Below are positions 26,759 to 33,382 of a DNA stretch of 64,000 nucleotides, in pieces. Location: positions 1 through 64,000 of the forward strand of contig NZ_JAAVXB010000009.1 in assembly GCF_012241385.1 (NCBI RefSeq). The letters run 5' to 3'. Origin of the DNA: Solimonas marina. Its GTDB lineage: Bacteria; Pseudomonadota; Gammaproteobacteria; Nevskiales; Nevskiaceae. Within the stretch, counting starts at the first letter, position 1. Each line of letters opens with the position of its first letter. The notes below the pieces were generated by a model. It saw only the letters and a program-made list of their open reading frames with translations. It was not told where the DNA came from and made no database searches. Position numbers and translations under genes: made by a program.

Positions 26759-27936
26759 CCCGGGTTGTCCCACCGAATGTAGCACTGCTCAGTTAGGTAG
26801 TAGAGCGCGCTCACGATGTCCTTCGCGCTGAAGGTTGTGCCGCCAACCTTTCGGGAAGAGAGGGCATCAACAATCTGCGATTGAAGGGCCTCTCGCACTT
26901 CGGAGTCAGGACGATCTTTGCAGATCAAAGCGTGGAATACATGTGTGACAAAGCGAGTTTCCACTTCCCCGAGAAGTCGCTCATGATCGTCCTTCGCAGC
27001 AGTCAGTAGTCCCGAGCCGATAAACCTTCGCGCAAAGCGGTTCTGAGCCTCGTTAGCAAACGTGTATTCATGCTCTCTGCCTGCGTCAATCAGCTTCTGC
27101 AAAAGATCCCGTCGATCCGACTCGTGCGGCTTCACATACTCGCCATCGCTTACCGACACTGCGCGCTCTGCTTCAGATGCGGCAGATACGATCTTCACAA
27201 CATGCCGCTTAATCCCTAAATAAATAGCGTCATTTTCCCCCTCTGGTTTGCAGAGCGAGATGTGATCCTTGTCCACCGGTACCGGCTCAACTCCAACAAC
27301 ACCGGGATCTGCGGACTCTCGACTCACAACGGTTACGGACTTGGTCGAGTATTTCTCGTAGTAAGCACGAGTAGCCAGGGTTGCCCGGCGTTGCTCAGCG
27401 TATCGGCGATAGAAATGATTGAGGTCTTGCAAGAAGCCCGTATCGTTTGCCAGAAAAGACACATGCTTGGAAGCCCCAGGAATCACACTTAGTACTTCCG
27501 CCAGATAGCTCCCTGTATGCGGTGTGCCCAAGAAGATCACCAGCTGTGTCGCATTGCCAACACGAACGTAGTCTTGGTCGCTAGAGTCGACAGCGGTCCG
27601 AAGCAGCACCTTGATTAGGAGGCCGCCTAGACTATGGGCGACTATCGCGATAGGGCGATTTCCCAGCCCCAGTCCAGCCCAGTAATCGAGCACCGCAGTG
27701 GAGCGCTCGAAAATATCCATCTCTTTCTTGAACCAGCGGTCGAACATGCTGGCGGAGTAGCCCAGTGTATAAATCGCTATGCGTCCGGGGTCCGATGAAA
27801 GCCATAGAGGCCAGAATGTTTTTGTCTTCGCGCACATCCATGTTTCATTCGCATCACCGGTTAGACCGTGAATGAAAACAAGGTCAATCAATGGATTTGA
27901 GCAAGAGTCCACTCGCTTGAAGACGAACTCGCTCAT
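26755..27936 (-). CDS. SERAC1-like alpha/beta-hydrolase effector with ABC-3C C-terminal domain
   Basis: 393 residues from the ATG at 27936; the frame stays open to 28191, but that extension looks non-coding and the ribosome binding site is weak either way. Residues about 16-250 are an alpha/beta-hydrolase of the SERAC1/lipase type: L-V-F-I-H-G-L-T-G (oxyanion region), Y-T-L-G-Y-S-A-S, the nucleophile elbow A-H-S-L-G-G with Ser102, L-G-T-P-H-T-G, and D-K-D-H-I-S with probable catalytic His225; Asp210 may complete the triad. Residues about 275-393 form a helical C-terminal domain ending A-L-Y-Y-L-T-E-Q-C-Y-I-R-W-D, as in ABC-3C effectors. Predicted role: a lipid- or ester-cleaving toxin held in check until the ATPase and middle component are triggered. 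Confidence 0.82.
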   Translation of the reverse strand: MSEFVFKRVDSCSNPLIDLVFIHGLTGDANETWMCAKTKTFWPLWLSSDPGRIAIYTLGYSASMFDRWFKKEMDIFERSTAVLDYWAGLGLGNRPIAIVAHSLGGLLIKVLLRTAVDSSDQDYVRVGNATQLVIFLGTPHTGSYLAEVLSVIPGASKHVSFLANDTGFLQDLNHFYRRYAEQRRATLATRAYYEKYSTKSVTVVSRESADPGVVGVEPVPVDKDHISLCKPEGENDAIYLGIKRHVVKIVSAASEAERAVSVSDGEYVKPHESDRRDLLQKLIDAGREHEYTFANEAQNRFARRFIGSGLLTAAKDDHERLLGEVETRFVTHVFHALICKDRPDSEVREALQSQIVDALSSRKVGGTTFSAKDIVSALYYLTEQCYIRWDNPG

Positions 27937-28228
27937 AGGGGAAAAAACCCCCACACGGACCGCCCCAGAACTGCCACCCCTATCGGGTCCGTGCCAGGCC
28001 CGATATCGATCTCCCGCATTCGCATCATTCCCCCGCTGGTAGCCGTCGCCTTTACCTTTGAGGCCGTGACGCCAATCCCGAGGCGCGATCAACGCCTGAC
28101 GCCCCATCCGAGCGCCACCTCGAACTGGCGAGCACTTACCCCGATGCACATTTAACAGCGTGTGCGAAGAAAAATTAAGGGGACCGAGCATGGGGCGTGG
28201 ACGGTTGCGCGCAAGCCGTAGGATAGAG
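27937..28228. other. Leader region between effector gene and divergent repressor
   Basis: About 290 bp with no gene I can support. The frame on the minus strand is open to 28191 and could add 85 residues to the effector, but that extension is basic and Gly/Arg-rich, unlike the hydrolase domain. If transcription starts at the 28239-28268 promoter, this is a long 5' leader that may hold RNA-level control. A CCCC/GGGG-rich hairpin-prone stretch lies just upstream of the effector ATG (27937-27952). Confidence 0.4.
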
Positions 28229-28246
28229 GGTATAATTATTTATACC
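28229..28246. promoter_or_regulatory. Palindromic operator between repressor and ABC-3C operon
   Basis: GGTATAA-TTAT-TTATACC is a perfect 7-4-7 palindrome. It contains TATAAT (28231-28236), a consensus -10 for the rightward repressor gene. On the other strand it contains TATAAA, a -10 for the leftward operon. A dimeric repressor bound here would block both directions. The sequence differs from the SOS boxes I know for E. coli (CTGT-N8-ACAG) and Xanthomonas (TTAG-N6-TACTA). Confidence 0.7.
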
Positions 28247-28268
28247 TTGTAGCGCGACGTTTCGCCAA
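28239..28268 (-). promoter_or_regulatory. Candidate promoter of the ABC-3C operon
   Basis: Read leftward, TTGGCG (28263-28268) and TATAAA (28239-28244) are separated by 18 bp, a plausible sigma-70 promoter whose -10 lies inside the palindrome. The start site would give a leader of about 290 nt to the effector ATG. Confidence 0.5.
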
Positions 28269-28280
28269 GCGTTGGCACCC

Positions 28281-28922
28281 ATGGACGCACTCACAGACCG
28301 GCAATCGCGTCTTCTCGCATATCTGCGGAAATACCAGGCAGAGAACGAGCTATCGCCGTCGATACCGGACATCTGCTCTTATTTCGGGTATGCCTCCCCT
28401 CGGGCGGCAGCCAAGCTGCTCGATAAATTGGTCGAAAAGGGAGCTATCGCCCGCGAACCAGGATCGCGGCGCGCTATCCGAATTCTGGATCGGCTTTCTT
28501 TTGATCCCAAGCGGCAATTGCCGCTGGTTGGTCGTATCGCAGCTGGCGCACCGATTTCATCGGGGGAGCACGCCGCCGAGTATGTCGATATAGGCGCCGA
28601 TGTCTTTCGGCCTCGGGCCGATCTGCTGTTTAGGGTCCGGGGCGAGTCGATGCTTAACGCAGGGATCTGGGATGGAGATGTTGTCGGCGTACATCGTCAG
28701 GATACGGCGGCCGATGGACAGATCGTCGCGGTCGTTTCCGTCGATCCGGTAACTGACGATCCACAACTGACCCTCAAGCGATACCAGCGACGAGGCTCTG
28801 TAATTCGCCTGACCTCAGAGAACGACGATCAGGAGCGGTATGCGCCATTGACGTTCGACACCGCACGAGACGCTATTGAGATCGTGGGACTTTTCTGCGG
28901 CTTGATCCGCGCAGGCCTTTAG
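28281..28922 (+). CDS. LexA-family self-cleaving repressor, island-encoded
   Basis: 213 residues from the ATG at 28281; a TTG three codons earlier is also in frame. The N-terminal winged HTH (L-T-D-R-Q-S-R-L-L-A-Y-L through G-A-I-A-R-E) is of LexA type. The S24 peptidase domain has the Ala88-Gly89 cleavage site (I-A-A-G-A-P), the nucleophile Ser123 in R-G-E-S-M, and the general-base Lys166 in L-T-L-K-R, so RecA-stimulated self-cleavage should work. It lies inside the island, divergent from the ABC-3C operon with the palindrome between, and has no recA or error-prone polymerase genes beside it. I read it as an accessory LexA-like regulator rather than the housekeeping copy. Confidence 0.9.
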   Translation: MDALTDRQSRLLAYLRKYQAENELSPSIPDICSYFGYASPRAAAKLLDKLVEKGAIAREPGSRRAIRILDRLSFDPKRQLPLVGRIAAGAPISSGEHAAEYVDIGADVFRPRADLLFRVRGESMLNAGIWDGDVVGVHRQDTAADGQIVAVVSVDPVTDDPQLTLKRYQRRGSVIRLTSENDDQERYAPLTFDTARDAIEIVGLFCGLIRAGL

Positions 28923-28957
28923 GTGGCTAGGTGGCGCTGAGTACAGCAAGTTCATTG

Positions 28958-28993
28958 CTAACGTTTGACGTTAGTATCGACAGGCGATAGTAT
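28958..28993 (+). promoter_or_regulatory. higBA promoter with overlapping HigA-type operator
   Basis: A perfect palindrome CTAACGT-TTG-ACGTTAG (28958-28974) contains the -35 TTGACG (28965-28970). A 17-bp spacer leads to the -10 TAGTAT (28988-28993). The ATG of higB is only 6 nt past the -10, so the mRNA is probably leaderless for the toxin, which would keep toxin translation low. AACGT/ACGTT arms are typical of HigA-bound operators. Confidence 0.75.
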
Positions 28994-28998
28994 CATCC

Positions 28999-29277
28999 AT
29001 GATCAAATCATTCCGTTGCGCCGACACGGAAAGGCTGTACGGCGGCAAGCGCGTCCGGCGCTTCGTCAACATCGAGGCGGTCGCCATGCGCAAGCTCGCC
29101 ATGCTCAATGCGGCCGGGCGGCTGGATGACTTGAGGATTCCGCCTGCCAACCGGCTTGAAGCTCTGAAAGGCGACCGGAAAGGGCGGTACAGCATCCGCA
29201 TCAACGACCAGTGGCGGGTGTGCTTCATCTGGACGGCGGCCGGCCCGGAAGCGGTCGAAATTGTGGACTATCACTGA
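28999..29277 (+). CDS. higB: HigB-type (RelE/ParE superfamily) toxin
   Basis: 92 residues, the normal HigB length. It starts M-I-K-S-F-R-C-A-D-T-E-R-L-Y and shows R-L-E-A-L-K-G-D-R-K-G-R-Y-S-I-R-I-N-D-Q-W-R-V-C-F, the conserved basic beta-strand core of ribosome-dependent mRNA endonucleases in this family. It should cleave mRNA on the ribosome when not bound by the antitoxin. The toxin gene comes first, as in other higBA pairs, and the antitoxin gene follows after 8 bp. Confidence 0.95.
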   Translation: MIKSFRCADTERLYGGKRVRRFVNIEAVAMRKLAMLNAAGRLDDLRIPPANRLEALKGDRKGRYSIRINDQWRVCFIWTAAGPEAVEIVDYH

Positions 29278-29285
29278 GAACAGTC

Positions 29286-29588
29286 ATGCGCCAAGTTGCC
29301 TACCCGAAGCCCGGCGAAATCCTGCTGGAAGAGTTCTTGAAGCCGATGGGCATCACCCAGTACCGGCTAGCCAAGGAAATCAATGTGCCGCAGCGGCGCA
29401 TCGGGGAAATTGTCGCCGGCACGCGCGCGATTACGGCCGATACGGGGTTGCGGCTGGCGAAGTTCTTCGGAACGTCTGAGGGGTTCTGGATTGCGCTGCA
29501 GTCGGACTATGAGCGGGAAATGACCAAGGACGCGCTGGCAGGGGTGCTGGCGGAGATCAAGCCTTGGTCGGAGGCGCGGGCGGCGTGA
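29286..29588 (+). CDS. higA: HigA-type antitoxin
   Basis: 100 residues from the ATG at 29286. XRE-type helix-turn-helix: E-I-L-L-E-E-F-L-K-P-M-G-I-T-Q-Y-R-L-A-K-E, V-P-Q-R-R-I-G-E-I-V-A-G, D-T-G-L-R-L-A-K-F-F-G-T-S. This is the HigA (VapI-like) family, which neutralises HigB and represses its own promoter. The 28958-28974 palindrome is the likely target. In this island the pair probably stabilises the element. Confidence 0.95.
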   Translation: MRQVAYPKPGEILLEEFLKPMGITQYRLAKEINVPQRRIGEIVAGTRAITADTGLRLAKFFGTSEGFWIALQSDYEREMTKDALAGVLAEIKPWSEARAA

Positions 29589-29685
29589 GAGAGTATGAGC
29601 TTGTCGGTTCAGGCGTGAGTCTCGTCAGCCAGGTTCTACCCCGATAGCGCGGACATATGCGAGAAAGCCGGGGCCGGTGAGGTCT

Positions 29686-29819
29686 ACTACAGCAGGAGGT
29701 CCAGCCTTGCGGGAAATGGGCTGTCGGCGCTCGCCTCGCATAAGATGGTGCTGCGGTATTCGCACCTATCGGCGAGTCACTTGCTCGCACATGCGGAGCG
29801 TATTTCTGGCGCGTTGTAG
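29686..29819 (+). pseudogene. Frameshifted C-terminal remnant of a tyrosine integrase
   Basis: One frame reads A-L-R-E-M-G (29704-29721), the segment before the last catalytic helix of phage integrases. After a frame change, S-H-K-M-V-L-R-Y-S-H-L-S leads to A-H-A-E-R-I-S-G-A-L and a TAG at 29817-29819. The Tyr in R-Y-S-H-L is the position of the nucleophile. No N-terminal or HxxR part was found, so the gene is dead. Its end abuts the right attachment repeat, as expected for an integrase gene adjacent to att. Confidence 0.75.
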
Positions 29820-29820
29820 A

Positions 29821-29932
29821 GGCTAGAAACGCGTGTGCCCCCGGAGGGGCACAAATTTGGCACAGTGGACGTATTGAGCAAAAATTGCCCAACGCAAGTC
29901 TCTGAATTTGTTGGTGGTGATGGCTGGAATCG
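29821..29932. repeat. Right attachment repeat (attR-like)
   Basis: Partner of 24036-24144. It runs from just after the integrase remnant into the intact tRNA-Met gene and shares the 16-bp core TTGGTGGTGATGGCTG (29911-29926). The hairpin TGTGCCCC-CGGA-GGGGCACA (29834-29853) is the shortened form of the left hairpin. Confidence 0.85.
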
Positions 29933-29988
29933 AACCAGCGACCTCAGCATTATGAGTGCCGCGCTCTAACCGTCTGAGCTACATCACC
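29912..29988 (-). tRNA. tRNA-Met (CAT anticodon), elongator type
   Basis: 77 nt including an encoded CCA. Acceptor stem GGTGATG pairs with CATCACC; the D-arm has AGCTCAG, the anticodon loop is CTCATAA, and the T-arm is GGTTCGATTCC. The closest known pattern is elongator tRNA-Met. A CAT tRNA-Ile2 (lysidine-modified) cannot be fully excluded by eye. The 3' end is the island's integration site. Confidence 0.92.
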
Positions 29989-30040
29989 GCCGTGGGGCGC
30001 GAATTGTAGGGAAAACGCGCGCGGACGTCGAGCGTTGTGT

Positions 30041-31234
30041 TCATCCGGCGTCTTCGTAGAGGTAGTTGCGGGTCAGTGGCAGGCGCTCGAGTTCCTTGGT
30101 CAGCTGCAGGTGGAAGACGCACAGGCCGCCCCAGCGGAACGCTGATTCGCAGGCGACCAGGTAGAACTCCCACATTCGGCAGAAGCGCTCGCCGAGTTTG
30201 TCGTGGAAGTGCTCGCGCGTGCGTTGGAAGCGGCGGTTCCACTCGGCCAGGGTTTCGGCGTAGTGCAGCCGCCAGATTTCGAGGTCGGTCATCAGCAGGT
30301 CGCTGGCTTCGACGACGCGGGTCATCTCCGAGGCGGCCGGAATGTAGCCGCCGGGAAAGATGTACTTGCGAATCCAGGCGTTGCCGGCGCCGGGCGGAGT
30401 CAGGCGGCCGATGGTGTGGATCAGCGCCGTGCCGTCCTGTTTGAGCAGTTCGCGGACGCGCTTGAAGAAGGTGCGGTACTGCGGACGGCCGACATGCTCG
30501 AACATGCCGACGCTGACGATGGCGTCGAACTCGCCGACGGTCTTGCGGTAGTCCTCGAGTCTGAATTCGATGCTGCCGGTGAGCCCGAGCTTTTCAATGC
30601 TGGCTTGTGCGACGGCCAGCTGTTCGCTGGACAAGGTAATGCCGGTGACGTGGACACCATGGTGGGTGGCGAGGTGAATGGCCAGGCCGCCCCAGCCGCA
30701 GCCGATGTCGAGGACGCGCATGCCGGGCTTGAGGTTGAGCTTGCGTGCGATCAGCGCGCACTTGGCCTGCTGCGCCTGTTCAAGCGTCATGTCCGGGCGC
30801 TCGAAGTAGGCACACGAGTAAAACATGCCCTCGTCGAGGAAGTACCGGTACAGCTCGGCATCGAGGTTGTAGTGATGCTCGACGTTCTTCTGGCTGGCCA
30901 GTGGGTTGTTGACCTCCATCATCTGGCCGAGCAGGGCGCGCACCTGATGGCCCTTGAGCCGGTGCTCTAGGTCTTCCTCGAATTTGACGCCGACTTCGAG
31001 GGCGCGCTGCAGGCCGCCTTCACCGGGCTCCCAATCGCCTTCCATGTAGGTTTCGCCGAAGCGCAGCGAGGGGCGCATCAGAATGTCGCGGAGTACGCTG
31101 GCATCACGCATCTTGATGTCGGCGACCGGTTCGCCGTGGCCCAGCATCCATGCTTCGTCGCCAGCGGTGAACTTCAGGGTGCCGCCGTTAAAGCCGTGGC
31201 CCAGCGCGGCAAGCAGCATCTGCATCGGGCTCAT
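30041..31234 (-). CDS. cfa: Cyclopropane-fatty-acyl-phospholipid synthase
   Basis: 397 residues. S-adenosylmethionine-dependent methylene transfer to unsaturated acyl chains of membrane phospholipids. Evidence: E-H-H-Y-N-L-D-A-E-L-Y motif, Y-S-C-A-Y-F, the SAM-binding V-L-D-I-G-C-G-W-G-G-L-A, M-F-E-H-V-G, and F-P-G-G-Y-I-P near the substrate pocket. Length and N-terminal domain fit the Cfa family. A second ATG three codons in is possible. Confidence 0.95.
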   Translation of the reverse strand: MSPMQMLLAALGHGFNGGTLKFTAGDEAWMLGHGEPVADIKMRDASVLRDILMRPSLRFGETYMEGDWEPGEGGLQRALEVGVKFEEDLEHRLKGHQVRALLGQMMEVNNPLASQKNVEHHYNLDAELYRYFLDEGMFYSCAYFERPDMTLEQAQQAKCALIARKLNLKPGMRVLDIGCGWGGLAIHLATHHGVHVTGITLSSEQLAVAQASIEKLGLTGSIEFRLEDYRKTVGEFDAIVSVGMFEHVGRPQYRTFFKRVRELLKQDGTALIHTIGRLTPPGAGNAWIRKYIFPGGYIPAASEMTRVVEASDLLMTDLEIWRLHYAETLAEWNRRFQRTREHFHDKLGERFCRMWEFYLVACESAFRWGGLCVFHLQLTKELERLPLTRNYLYEDAG

Positions 31235-31410
31235 CGAATCTCCTTTGGAGCATCCCGCTCCGCTGTCGTTCCTGTGAGGTTGCCCCGGCAGGCTCGGCCG
31301 GCGCAGTCATCGGATCGTCATTCGATCGTCAGTTTCGCAGTCGATGATACGAAAACCGAGCTGTACTGTCGGTTGCTGGGCGGTTGCCGGCAAGCCTTCC
31401 GGGCCTGGCC

Positions 31411-31440
31411 CAAAAAAAGGCCGGCAATCAGCCGGCCTTG
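31411..31440 (-). terminator. Rho-independent terminator after ychF
   Basis: On the minus strand a stem AAGGCCGGC/GCCGGCCTT with a 5-nt loop is followed by a run of T's (31412-31418 as A's on plus). It ends the pth-ychF side of the operon just 22 bp past the ychF stop. Confidence 0.85.
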
Positions 31441-31461
31441 AGGCGTCCCGCGTGGACCTGC

Positions 31462-32556
31462 TCAGACGTTGAAGCGGAAATGCATGACGTCGCCTTCCTG
31501 GACGATGTATTCCTTGCCTTCGAGCCGCCACTTGCCGGCCTCCTTGGCGCCGGCCTCGCCGTTGTACTGAATGTAGTCGGCGTAGGCGATGACCTCGGCG
31601 CGGATGAAGCCTTTCTCGAAGTCGGTATGAATCACGCCGGCAGCCTGCGGACCGGTGGCGCCGATCTTGACCGTCCACGCGCGGACCTCCTGCACGCCGG
31701 CGGTGAAATAGGTCTGCAGGCCGAGCAGGGCGTACGCCGCGCGGATCACGCGGTTGAGGCCCGGCTCTTCGAGGCCCAGATCCTTGAGGAATTCGACTTT
31801 GTCGGCTTCGTCGAGCTGGGCGATCTCGGCTTCGATGGCGGCGCACACGGCAACCACCTGCGCACCTTCCTGCTTCGCGTATTCCTGCACGCGCGTCAGG
31901 TATTCATTGCCGTTCTTGAGGCCGGCTTCGTCGACATTGGCGATGTACAGCGCCGGCTTGGCGGTGATCAGGTGCAGGTCGCGCAGTTGCAGCTTTTCTT
32001 CGGCGTCCAGGCTCATCGCCCGCACCGGCGCGCCGCTGTCCAGGTGCGCCTGCACGCGCTTGAGCAGCTCGTGCCTGGCCAGCGCTTCCTTGTTGCCGGA
32101 CTTGGCGGTCCTGGCGAGCCGTTCGGCGGCCTTGGTCACGCTTTCGAGATCGGCGAGCGCCAGCTCGGTGTTGATCACCTCGATGTCGCGAATCGGATCC
32201 GGGCTGCCGGCGACGTGGATGACATCCGGGTCGTCGAAGCAGCGGGCAACCTGCGCGATCGCATCGGTCTCGCGGATGTGGCCGAGGAACTGGTTGCCCA
32301 GGCCTTCACCCTTGGACGCACCGGCGACCAGACCGGCGATGTCGACGAACTCCACGGCCGCCGGCAGGATGCGCTGCGGCTTGACGATGGCGGCCAGTGC
32401 GTCGAGACGCGGGTCCGGCACGCCGACCACGCCGACATTGGGTTCGATCGTGCAGAACGGGTAGTTCTCGGCGGCGATCTGTGCCTTCGTCAGCGCGTTG
32501 AAGAGGGTCGACTTGCCGACGTTCGGTAGACCGACGATGCCGCATTGAATGCCCAT
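31462..32556 (-). CDS. ychF: Redox-regulated ATPase/GTPase YchF
   Basis: 364 residues, the usual YchF length. G1 [14 protein letters not shown] at the N-terminus, D-I-A-G-L-V[11 protein letters not shown] (switch/G3), a modified G4 (N-V-D-E; YchF prefers ATP), and a C-terminal TGS domain ([13 protein letters not shown]). It is a ribosome-associated P-loop ATPase linked to translation and oxidative-stress responses. The position after pth is conserved in gammaproteobacteria. Confidence 0.97.
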   Translation of the reverse strand: MGIQCGIVGLPNVGKSTLFNALTKAQIAAENYPFCTIEPNVGVVGVPDPRLDALAAIVKPQRILPAAVEFVDIAGLVAGASKGEGLGNQFLGHIRETDAIAQVARCFDDPDVIHVAGSPDPIRDIEVINTELALADLESVTKAAERLARTAKSGNKEALARHELLKRVQAHLDSGAPVRAMSLDAEEKLQLRDLHLITAKPALYIANVDEAGLKNGNEYLTRVQEYAKQEGAQVVAVCAAIEAEIAQLDEADKVEFLKDLGLEEPGLNRVIRAAYALLGLQTYFTAGVQEVRAWTVKIGATGPQAAGVIHTDFEKGFIRAEVIAYADYIQYNGEAGAKEAGKWRLEGKEYIVQEGDVMHFRFNV

Positions 32557-32665
32557 GAATAGTCCTTCAGTCCTGATGCGCTCTTCGTCGCGTGATGTGC
32601 TCGAAGAGCCGGGGTGCGCCTAAAAATTCTGTGTCCGCGCATGGCATGTGCCGCCACGCCGGGGT

Positions 32666-33250
32666 TCAGCTCTTTGCCGTGTGCAACTGCGTGACCGCGC
32701 GCTCCCAGCCTCGCGACAGCCAGGTCTCGATGGCGGCGCCGGCATCATCGAACGCGTCGAGTATCGATTGCTCGTCGTTCTTGCTGGCGCGGCCGAGCAC
32801 GTAGTTCAGCACCAGGTTCTTGTCGCCCGGATGTCCGATGCCGATGCGCAGGCGCAGATAGCTCTCGCCCAGAACCTTGTGAATGTCGCGCAGTCCGTTG
32901 TGGCCGCCGTGCCCGCCGCCGGCCTTGAGCCGCATGGTGCCGGCGGGCAGATCGAGTTCGTCGTGCGCGATCAGGATCGACGTCGGCGCCAGCTTGTAGA
33001 ACTGCGCCAGCGCCTGCACGGCCTGGCCGCTGCGATTCATGAACGTCGATGGCTTGAGCAGCAGCACGTCCTGGCCGCCGAGGCTGATGCGCGCCAGCTG
33101 ACCATGGAATTTCGATTCGGTGCGGAACGGCACACCGGCGCCGGCGGCGAGGCCGTCGACGAACCAGAAACCGGTGTTGTGACGCGTGCGCGCGTATTCG
33201 GGACCCGGGTTGCCGAGGCCGACGATGGCGTGAAGTTCGGAGGCAGGCAT
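32666..33250 (-). CDS. pth: Peptidyl-tRNA hydrolase
   Basis: 194 residues. It releases tRNA from prematurely dropped-off peptidyl-tRNA. Motifs V-G-L-G-N-P-G-P-E-Y-x-x-T-R-H-N-T-G-F containing the catalytic His and the Asn ligands, F-M-N-R-S-G, H-D-E-L-D, and the G-G-G-H-G-G-H-N-G-L-R-D segment. Lies between rplY and ychF on the same strand, the standard order. Confidence 0.97.
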   Translation of the reverse strand: MPASELHAIVGLGNPGPEYARTRHNTGFWFVDGLAAGAGVPFRTESKFHGQLARISLGGQDVLLLKPSTFMNRSGQAVQALAQFYKLAPTSILIAHDELDLPAGTMRLKAGGGHGGHNGLRDIHKVLGESYLRLRIGIGHPGDKNLVLNYVLGRASKNDEQSILDAFDDAGAAIETWLSRGWERAVTQLHTAKS

Positions 33251-33274
33251 GATCTTCGACGGTGAGCGGAAAAG

Positions 33275-33310
33275 AAAAACCGCCCGTCCGGGTGAGGGAC
33301 GAGCGGTTTT
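33275..33310 (-). terminator. Terminator between rplY and pth
   Basis: AAAACCGC-CCGTCC pairs with GGACGAGCGGTTTT; U-tracts are available on both strands. On the minus strand it follows rplY by about 73 bp and could partly end the prs-rplY transcript. Confidence 0.65.
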
Positions 33311-33382
33311 CGCTTCGACGGAAGCAAGCCGGGCGGTCGCGGCGCGCCATTCCCGAAGGGACGCGCCACGCCGCGTAGGGCC

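Larger units (their letters stand above)
24036..29988. mobile_element. Small genomic island integrated at the 3' end of tRNA-Met
   Basis: The stretch is bounded by imperfect direct repeats (24036-24144 and 29821-29932), each holding the 3' end of the tRNA-Met gene; only the right-hand tRNA (29912-29988) is complete. Inside are an ABC-3C-type operon, a LexA-like repressor, HigBA and a decayed tyrosine-integrase C-terminus. By eye the ATPase and middle-component genes are much richer in A/T than the flanking GC-rich genes. This is the layout of a tRNA-targeting integrative element that has lost most of its integrase. The exact crossover lies in the 16-bp identical core (24124-24139 and 29911-29926). 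Confidence 0.85.

Noticed and set aside
27937-28191. 85-residue N-terminal extension of the effector
   Set aside because: Basic Gly/Arg/Asp-rich sequence without the hydrolase pattern; the ATG at 27936 lies directly before the first beta-strand of the fold.
28281-28922. The LexA-like gene as the housekeeping SOS regulator
   Set aside because: It lies inside the tRNA-bounded island with no recA or SOS genes next to it, and its candidate operator is unlike the known SOS boxes. I call it accessory, though I cannot exclude that it is the only copy.
29557-29892. A 111-codon minus-strand frame across the right att region
   Set aside because: It starts at TTG inside the repeat, overlaps higA and the integrase remnant, and has no family-like pattern.
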